In this document: one piece after another, positions 47,095 through 51,979 of the stretch | How the letters are laid out: the number at the start of each line of letters is the position of its first letter | Numbering within the stretch: position 1 is the stretch's first letter | DNA from: Neobacillus citreus | GTDB taxonomy: Bacteria; Bacillota; Bacilli; Bacillales; Cytobacillaceae | Assembly: GCF_018343545.2 (NCBI RefSeq) | Contig: NZ_JAGYPE020000042.1 | Span: 1-51,979 of the forward strand | Direction: 5' to 3' | Length of the DNA stretch: 51,979 nt | Program-made: the position numbers and the translations under genes | Notes under the pieces: generated by a model | What the model was told of the DNA's origin: nothing | Database searches by the model: none | What the model saw: the letters and a program-made list of their open reading frames with translations, nothing else

Positions 47095-47304
47095 ATGAAT
47101 TTCAATTTGCGAAATGCTGTAATTCACAATGTTTCCAATAATTCGCAAGACCAATTAGAGGATACCATTGTCGATGCGATTCAAAGCGGAGAAGAGAAAA
47201 TGCTGCCAGGTTTGGGCGTGTTATTTGAAGTTATTTGGCAAAATTCATCTGAACAAGAGAAAAAAGAGATGCTTAGCACGCTTGAAAGCGGGTTAAAGCA
47301 TTAA
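47095..47304 (+). CDS. sspI: Small acid-soluble spore protein I
   Basis: A 69-residue minor SASP made in the forespore. The sequence [20 protein letters not shown] and the C-terminal [32 protein letters not shown] are characteristic of the SspI family. AAGGAGTGG lies nine bases before the ATG. I did not find a convincing sigma-G box in the AT-rich upstream DNA, which is partly taken up by repeat copy 3. Confidence 0.95.
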   Translation: MNFNLRNAVIHNVSNNSQDQLEDTIVDAIQSGEEKMLPGLGVLFEVIWQNSSEQEKKEMLSTLESGLKH

Positions 47305-47320
47305 AAATTGGTTTGGAAGC

Positions 47321-47352
47321 CGCTGGCCGATGGGTTGGCGGCTGTTTTTTTG
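47321..47352 (+). terminator. sspI terminator
   Basis: AGCCGC and GCGGCT pair around a 14-base loop, followed by GTTTTTTTG. Confidence 0.85.
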
Positions 47353-47367
47353 AGGGGAGGGTAGGGG

Positions 47368-47421
47368 CTATCGGCGAATTATTGAGTTCTATCAGCGAAT
47401 CGGAGCACTCTATCGGCGAAT
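47368..47421. repeat. Array C: three copies of a 12-bp core at exact 21-bp spacing
   Basis: CTATCGGCGAAT at 47368, CTATCAGCGAAT at 47389 and CTATCGGCGAAT at 47410. The nine bases between cores differ. It lies between the sspI and ysdC terminators. Confidence 0.8.
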
Positions 47422-47435
47422 CGTCAAAATACAAA

Positions 47436-47468
47436 AAATCCCCGGCGCAAACACAGCAACCGGGGACC
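47436..47468 (-). terminator. ysdC terminator
   Basis: Minus-strand TCCCCGG and CCGGGGA stem with a 14-base loop, followed by TTTTTTG. Confidence 0.85.
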
Positions 47469-47476
47469 CCAATAAC

Positions 47477-48562
47477 CTATTCAAACGTAATCTTGTCAAC
47501 AGCCTCGCGATCCAAACGCTTTATGACCTCTACAATCAGCTTAACAGCATTTTCATAGTCATCACGATGGAGCATTGCAGCATGTGAATGAATATAGCGA
47601 GTCGCAATCGTAATCGCCAGTGCAGGTACACCATTATGCGTTAAATGGATGGAGCCAGCATCTGTTCCACCGCCTGGGATGGATTCAAACTGGTAAGGGA
47701 TGTTGAGTTCATCCGCAGTATCCGTTACAAAATCACGCAATCCCTTGTGCGCTACCATTGAAGCATCATAGACAACCACTTGCGGCCCTTTGCCCATTTT
47801 GCTCATCGCTTCTTTTTCGCTAATTCCAGGTGTATCGCCGGCAATACCTACATCAACAGCAAAGCCGATATCAGGCTGGATTTTATAAGTAGCTGTCTTG
47901 GCACCGCGTAAGCCAACCTCTTCTTGAACATTTCCGACGCCGTAAACAACATTCGGATGATCAACACCTTGCAATTGCTTTAAAACATCAATCGCAATCG
48001 CACAGCCGATGCGGTTATCCCAAGCTTTCGCAAGAAGCATCTTTTCATTGTTCATTACGGTGAATTCAAAATATGGCACGACCATGTCTCCAGGACGCAC
48101 GCCCCACTCAGATGCTTCCTCCCGGCTTGATGCACCGATATCAATAAACATATCTTTGATTTCAATTGGCTTCTTGCGGGCTTCCGCTGATAAAACATGC
48201 GGCGGCTTAGATCCGATAATCCCTGTTACATTGCCCTTTCTTGTTACAATGGTCACTCGCTGGGCAAGCATCACCTGGCCCCACCAGCCACCGACCGTTT
48301 GAAAGCGCAGGAAGCCTTTGTCATCAATCGCCGTCACCATAAAGCCAACTTCGTCCAAGTGACCGGCTACCATGATTTTAGGGCCGCCCTCTTTTCCAAC
48401 CTTTTTGGCAATTAAACTGCCTAATCCGTCAGTGGTGATTTCATCTGCATATGGTGCTATGTATTTTTTCATGACTTCGCGCACTTCACGCTCATTGCCT
48501 GGAATTCCATTGGCATCGGTTAAATCCTTCAGCATGGTCAATGTTTCATCCATTTTTGCCAT
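47477..48562 (-). CDS. ysdC: M42 family metallo-aminopeptidase
   Basis: A 361-residue dinuclear-metal aminopeptidase/endoglucanase-like enzyme of the M42 family. Metal ligands and catalytic residues are visible as [11 protein letters not shown] near 66, [11 protein letters not shown] near 180, the general-base pair in [11 protein letters not shown] near 213, [12 protein letters not shown] near 234 and RYIHSHAAM near 320. Such enzymes form tetrahedral dodecamers and trim peptides in the cytoplasm. The substrate is not predicted. It is the ysdC gene of B. subtilis. Confidence 0.94.
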   Translation of the reverse strand: MAKMDETLTMLKDLTDANGIPGNEREVREVMKKYIAPYADEITTDGLGSLIAKKVGKEGGPKIMVAGHLDEVGFMVTAIDDKGFLRFQTVGGWWGQVMLAQRVTIVTRKGNVTGIIGSKPPHVLSAEARKKPIEIKDMFIDIGASSREEASEWGVRPGDMVVPYFEFTVMNNEKMLLAKAWDNRIGCAIAIDVLKQLQGVDHPNVVYGVGNVQEEVGLRGAKTATYKIQPDIGFAVDVGIAGDTPGISEKEAMSKMGKGPQVVVYDASMVAHKGLRDFVTDTADELNIPYQFESIPGGGTDAGSIHLTHNGVPALAITIATRYIHSHAAMLHRDDYENAVKLIVEVIKRLDREAVDKITFE

Positions 48563-48627
48563 TATTTAGCCCCCTTTTATATGTACGATCATTTTCATTA
48601 TAACGAAACTATTTGACAATTAACAAA

Positions 48628-49119
48628 TTAATAGTTGTTTTGCTGTCTTTGATAATTTACTTCGTTTTTTGAAAAATATGCCTGTTCCATTTCTTCATAA
48701 GATATCCCAAGCAGGGCTGCCAGCTGCAAATATGCTACGAATAATCGCAGGTAATCCTCAAAACCTTTTGATTTTTGAAAAATTGTGACCCCTTCATAAA
48801 CACTTAAGAACTGTTCTGTCACGCTACACTCAGGCTGTGCAGCCATTAATTCCATTCCCTTTTGATCAAATCCGCACTCAATCCCCAACGATAAAATAAA
48901 ATGCACCCCATCAACGAACTCCTCAAGAATCACATCTTTTGGTGATGAAGGCTTAACGCTCCAAAATTTAAAGCAGCGGGTTTCGTTAGCGAGCTCACCA
49001 AGCTCAACTAATAAGGCGAGAATTTTTCGGCTGAATAAATCCTCGTCCTGAAGCTGGTGTTTTTCTTCAATATGCGAATCTAATGCCTTTTGCATTTGAA
49101 ACAACTTCACAAGGTTCAT
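48628..49119 (-). CDS. All-alpha dimeric dUTPase-family protein
   Basis: A 163-residue protein of the dUTPase_2 / MazG-like all-alpha NTP pyrophosphatase fold. Metal-binding residues are seen in LVELGELANETRCFKFW (near 37-53) and LEEFVDGVHFILSLG (near 65-79), the EExxE and ExxD patterns of the fold. dUTP hydrolysis is the likely activity but is inferred. It overlaps no neighbour and lies 2 bases after ysdA, so the two are probably cotranscribed. The position corresponds to ysdB in B. subtilis. Confidence 0.85.
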   Translation of the reverse strand: MNLVKLFQMQKALDSHIEEKHQLQDEDLFSRKILALLVELGELANETRCFKFWSVKPSSPKDVILEEFVDGVHFILSLGIECGFDQKGMELMAAQPECSVTEQFLSVYEGVTIFQKSKGFEDYLRLFVAYLQLAALLGISYEEMEQAYFSKNEVNYQRQQNNY

Positions 49120-49121
49120 TT

Positions 49122-49382
49122 TTAAAACACTCCCTTTATAATAAGTATCACATCGATGATTGCCAGAATCGGAAAGCCAATCTTGAACTGCAGATGCTTT
49201 GTTTTATGCCGGAAAAAGTACATCCCAACCGCAGCGCCAACAGCACCGCCAAATAACGCTGCAAGCCATAACGTTCTTTCCCGAATCCGGTATTGATGTT
49301 TCTTCGCTCTGTTTTTATCAACGCCCATTAAGCTGAACGCAATTATGTTTATAGCCATAATAGCTGCCCATAATCCTGCCAT
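49122..49382 (-). CDS. ysdA: DUF1294 family membrane protein YsdA
   Basis: An 86-residue protein with three membrane helices and the family core MGVDKNRAKKHQYRIRERTLWLAALFGGAVGAAVGMYFFRHKTKH (residues 19-63). The charged cytoplasmic loop between helices 1 and 2 is strongly conserved in the family. Function unknown. It follows the rplT operon terminator. Confidence 0.9.
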   Translation of the reverse strand: MAGLWAAIMAINIIAFSLMGVDKNRAKKHQYRIRERTLWLAALFGGAVGAAVGMYFFRHKTKHLQFKIGFPILAIIDVILIIKGVF

Positions 49383-49397
49383 AAAAAATCTCCTCTA

Positions 49398-49432
49398 CAG
49401 AAAAGGCCATCCTCATCAGAGAGAATGGCCAT
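49398..49432 (-). terminator. infC-rpmI-rplT terminator
   Basis: Minus-strand GGCCATTCTC and GAGGATGGCC stem with a TCTGAT loop, followed by TTTTCT. Confidence 0.85.
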
Positions 49433-49440
49433 ATCTTTAA

Positions 49441-49800
49441 TTACTTATTTATTTGAGCTTTAGCAGCGTTTGCTAATTCAGCAAATGCGTTAGCATCGCT
49501 GATTGCTAATTCAGCAAGCATTTTGCGGTTTACTTCGATACCAGCAAGCTTTAAGCCATGCATTAAACGGCTGTAAGAAAGACCGTTGATGCGAGCTGCT
49601 GCGTTGATACGAGTGATCCAAAGTTTGCGGAAGTCGCGCTTCTTTTGGCGACGGTCGCGGAATGCATACATTAAAGATTTCATAACCTGTTGGTTAGCAA
49701 CTTTGTATAATGTATGTTTTGAACCGTAATAACCTTTAGCTAATTTAAGAACTTTTTTACGACGTTTGCGAGTAACTGTACCGCCTTTTACACGTGGCAT
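49441..49800 (-). CDS. rplT: 50S ribosomal protein L20
   Basis: Early-assembly 23S rRNA-binding protein and, in Bacillus, repressor of its own operon through the leader RNA. The 119 residues begin [26 protein letters not shown] and contain the [23 protein letters not shown] block. Last gene of infC-rpmI-rplT. Confidence 0.99.
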   Translation of the reverse strand: MPRVKGGTVTRKRRKKVLKLAKGYYGSKHTLYKVANQQVMKSLMYAFRDRRQKKRDFRKLWITRINAAARINGLSYSRLMHGLKLAGIEVNRKMLAELAISDANAFAELANAAKAQINK

Positions 49801-49838
49801 GTAATTTCCCTCCTAGTTTAAATCAATGCTTATATCGA

Positions 49839-50039
49839 TTACTTCACGTTAGTTAATAGTTGACGAATGCGTTTGAAATCACCTTTAGATACAAGTGAAG
49901 ACTTGCGAAGCTTACGCTTAGCTTTTGTAGATTTGTTTGCGAATAAGTGGCTTGTATAAGCGTGGTCACGCTTTAATTGACCAGATCCAGTTTTCTTGAA
50001 ACGCTTAGCAGCGCCGCGGTGAGTTTTCATTTTTGGCAT
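49839..50039 (-). CDS. rpmI: 50S ribosomal protein L35
   Basis: A 66-residue basic ribosomal protein ([20 protein letters not shown], ending in the [14 protein letters not shown] helix). Middle gene of the infC-rpmI-rplT operon, 16 bases after infC and 38 bases before rplT. Confidence 0.99.
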   Translation of the reverse strand: MPKMKTHRGAAKRFKKTGSGQLKRDHAYTSHLFANKSTKAKRKLRKSSLVSKGDFKRIRQLLTNVK

Positions 50040-50055
50040 TGGGATGTCCTCCTTA

Positions 50056-50571
50056 TTACTTTTCGATTTTAGGTGCTAAAACCAAGAACATGCTACGGCC
50101 ATCCATTTTTGGATGAGACTCAATCGTAGCAACTTCCTTACACTCTACTGCAAAACGGTCTAATACTTTCTGACCGATTTCTTTATGGGTAATTGCCCGG
50201 CCCTTGAAACGGATGGAGGCCTTTACCTTGTCGCCTTTTTCCAAGAACTTAATAGCATTGCGAAGCTTTGTATTAAAGTCGTGCTCATCAATTGTTGGAC
50301 TTAAACGAACTTCTTTTGTCGTGATAATCTTTTGGTTCTTTCGAGCTTCTTTTTCTTTCTTTTGATTCTCGAATTTAAATTTGCCGTAGTCCATAATCCG
50401 GGCTACCGGAGGCTTAGCGTTTGGTGCTACAAGCACTAAATCTAAATTCACTCGTCCGGCAATCTCCAGCGCTTCGATTTTGGATTTAATTCCTAACTGC
50501 TCGCCATTTTGATCAATCAAGCGAACTTCACGAGCGCGAATCCCATCATTTACTAACATGTCTTTGCTAAT
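50056..50571 (-). CDS. infC: Translation initiation factor IF-3, ATT start
   Basis: Prevents premature subunit joining and checks the start codon. The N-domain ([21 protein letters not shown]), linker and C-domain ([34 protein letters not shown]) are complete. The ORF opens at 50598, but GGAGGTGG lies inside that extension, eight bases before an ATT at 50571. Starting there gives [11 protein letters not shown] and 171 residues as in other Bacillaceae. A rare ATT start lets IF-3 limit its own synthesis. Confidence 0.96.
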   Translation of the reverse strand: MSKDMLVNDGIRAREVRLIDQNGEQLGIKSKIEALEIAGRVNLDLVLVAPNAKPPVARIMDYGKFKFENQKKEKEARKNQKIITTKEVRLSPTIDEHDFNTKLRNAIKFLEKGDKVKASIRFKGRAITHKEIGQKVLDRFAVECKEVATIESHPKMDGRSMFLVLAPKIEK

Positions 50572-50599
50572 AATTAGCCACCTCCAAGGTTTAATCAAG

Positions 50600-50815
50600 A
50601 ATACAACGTTTGGAAAAACATACTCCCCACCAAGATTTTTTTATGTTTGGCAGTCCATGAGAAGTACAAATAAAAAAGTGTGGATGTACACACCCACACT
50701 TTACGAACAAAGTTAAAATAACTAAAAGTCCTCGTAAAACCTGCCAACTGCCAAACTGCGTCAATCAGGTGAGAAGCGGGTGCTTCTTCTTTTCCTAGAA
50801 ACAAGTATTCAATTT
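50600..50815 (-). promoter_or_regulatory. L20 leader (autoregulatory RNA) of infC-rpmI-rplT
   Basis: The leader contains CACCCGCTTCTCACCTGATTG, typical of the Bacillus L20 leader. GTTTGGCAG (near plus 50747-50755) is complementary to CTGCCAAAC (plus 50646-50654), and between them stands a terminator, AAAGTGTGGGTG and CATCCACACTTT then a T run (50668-50703). L20 binding should promote termination. This is known in B. subtilis and inferred here. Confidence 0.88.
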
Positions 50816-50826
50816 ATACCTTAGAT

Positions 50827-50856
50827 ACTATATCACAAGCAAAGAACTTTTGTCAA
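50827..50856 (-). promoter_or_regulatory. infC operon promoter
   Basis: Minus-strand TTGACA (plus 50851-50856), 18 bp, TATAGT (plus 50827-50832). The transcript would start near 50819 and include the whole L20 leader. The remaining 50857-51005 shows no other feature. Confidence 0.8.
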
Positions 50857-51005
50857 ATGAACTCCTTTTGTGACAACGAAATTTATTTTACCAGGAAAGC
50901 GGAAATTATTCAACATATTTTTATTACAGGTAAAAGTTAACAAAATATTCATTCCTAGGAGAATCATTCTTTATTAAAATAAATTTGGAGAAAGGATGTG
51001 GCTAA

Positions 51006-51935
51006 ATGGCATATAAACCGCGAACCGAGTCTGAAGAATTACTCATTTTAAGAGTGTTAAATGCCCGGATGACTTTATCAGATGATGACAAGAAGCATTA
51101 TCTACGACTAAAAAAGGGATATGAAGGAGTGATAATGTTTGATGAGCTGACGGAACAGCTCAGATGCGAATGCTTTATTTTAAACGATTTGCTGTTTACG
51201 GTAAACAATCAAACTTTTCAAATTGACTCATTGATTATTGTGCCTGGACAGATTTATTTGTGTGAAGTAAAAAATTATGAAGGTAATTATTTTTACGAGT
51301 TAGGACCAGAATCCGAACCAGAATCAGATAGATTATATAAGCTGCCAAAGACTGAATATACTAATCCACTTTACCAGTTAAATAAAAGTAATTCTTTGCT
51401 CCGCCAATTGCTCCAGAACCTCGGAGTTAATCTGCCGATTGAAGCCAAGGTGATTTTCATCAATCCCAAGTTCACGCTATACCAGGCTCCCCTCACCAAG
51501 CCCTTTATTTTTCCAACACAGGTATCCAGTTATTTAGAAAAATTGGACAAGTCGCCATTGAAGCTAACTGACTATCACAAGAGGCTTGCAGATAAACTAG
51601 TTTCTCTCCATATTAAAAAATCACCTTATACACAATTGCCTTCATATCGATATGACCAGCTGAGAAAAGGACATACCTGTAAAATCTGCGACTCGTTTTC
51701 GATTTCTATTGAAGGAAAGAATTGTATTTGCTTGGATTGCGGGCATGAAGAGTTGGTGACAGACGCTGTTTTGCGATGTGTGAGGGAAATTAAGCTGCTT
51801 TTTCCTGGGATGAAAATAACGACTAATGTTGTTTATGAATGGTGCGGGGTTGTTGAATCTAAAAAGAGAATCAGAAGGATTTTGAATAAGCACTTTAAAG
51901 CAATTGGGGTTAGTTCAAATACTTTTTTCGAGTAA
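51006..51935 (+). CDS. NERD-domain protein with a C-terminal zinc ribbon
   Basis: A 309-residue soluble protein. Residues about 35-150 form a nuclease-related domain: the pattern FQIDSLIIVPGQIYLCEVKNYEGNYFYE holds the D...E-x-K residues of the endonuclease-like core. Residues about 224-245 have CKICDSF and CICLDCGHEEL, a four-cysteine zinc ribbon. A basic C-terminal helical region (ESKKRIRRILNKHFKAIG) could bind nucleic acid. Biochemical role unknown. AAAGGATG precedes the ATG. It is alone on plus, outside the infC operon. Confidence 0.85.
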   Translation: MAYKPRTESEELLILRVLNARMTLSDDDKKHYLRLKKGYEGVIMFDELTEQLRCECFILNDLLFTVNNQTFQIDSLIIVPGQIYLCEVKNYEGNYFYELGPESEPESDRLYKLPKTEYTNPLYQLNKSNSLLRQLLQNLGVNLPIEAKVIFINPKFTLYQAPLTKPFIFPTQVSSYLEKLDKSPLKLTDYHKRLADKLVSLHIKKSPYTQLPSYRYDQLRKGHTCKICDSFSISIEGKNCICLDCGHEELVTDAVLRCVREIKLLFPGMKITTNVVYEWCGVVESKKRIRRILNKHFKAIGVSSNTFFE

Positions 51936-51979
51936 GTCCGGAACGATTTTGTCCGAAGGTTACCCGGGTTCGGACACTT
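51936..51979. repeat. Possible array D, cut by the right edge
   Basis: Immediately after the NERD gene, GTCCGGAA (51936) and GTCCGAA (51951) are 15 bp apart, and TTCGGAC (51969) is the inverse of the second. TGTCCGAA/TTCGGACA can also form an 8-bp hairpin. Only 44 bases are visible, so it may be an array or a terminator. Confidence 0.4.

Noticed and set aside
50595..50804. 69-codon minus-strand ORF upstream of infC
   Set aside because: It is explained by the L20 leader and its terminator.
1..51979. Prophage, insertion sequence, toxin-antitoxin or defence island
   Set aside because: No integrase, transposase, phage structural or restriction genes are visible; gene order is conserved Bacillaceae backbone throughout.

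Overview
This window is chromosomal backbone from a spore-forming member of the Bacillaceae with low-to-medium GC. Its gene order follows the hemB–infC segment of the Bacillus subtilis chromosome. Sporulation genes (lonB, gerM, gerE, sspI), an ATT-started infC, a lysine riboswitch before lysC and a Phe T-box before pheST all support this. Genus-level placement (Neobacillus, Mesobacillus or Cytobacillus-like) is a guess. Most genes lie on the minus strand.

Layout, left to right: the haem operon hemA-X-C-D-B (hemB cut by the edge), ysxD, then the proteolysis and chaperone block ysxC, lonA, lonB, clpX, tig, ysoA. Next come tRNA-Arg(TCT), ysnB, rdgB, rph, gerM, racE and a MarR regulator. A flavohaemoglobin gene (hmp), gerE, an orphan class D sortase and sdhCAB follow. 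Then come yslB, lysC with its leader, uvrC and trxA, and the fatty-acid oxidation genes lcfA, fadR, fadB, etfB, etfA with a FadR operator. The cell-division and DNA-repair operon zapA-cvpA-polX-mutS2-yshE ends in an unlisted 25-codon membrane ORF. Plus-strand rnhC and a pterin dehydratase gene precede pheST with its T-box, ysgA, sspI, an M42 peptidase, an all-alpha dUTPase, ysdA, infC-rpmI-rplT with an L20 leader, and a NERD-domain protein with a zinc ribbon.

No prophage, insertion sequence, CRISPR array, defence island or secondary-metabolite cluster is visible. The unexplained material is between genes. (1) Three arrays of a short conserved core repeat almost exactly every 21 bp, two DNA helical turns: 4 copies between hemD and hemB, 12 copies between clpX and lonB, and 3 copies between sspI and ysdC. 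A possible fourth array of another type is cut by the right edge. Cores differ between loci while the spacing is kept. (2) A structured dispersed repeat of about 65 to 110 bp occurs three times, with a doubtful fourth copy, always at gene ends. (3) The hmp leader carries a perfect 13-bp inverted repeat that pairs its Shine-Dalgarno sequence with the predicted 5' end of the transcript. (4) A palindrome overlaps the -35 box of lonA. Several start codons were moved from the longest ORF because a ribosome binding site and remembered homologues fit better: lonA TTG, gerE TTG, polX GTG, infC ATT, and gerM, uvrC, pheS, rnhC, hemX and the sortase at internal ATG.
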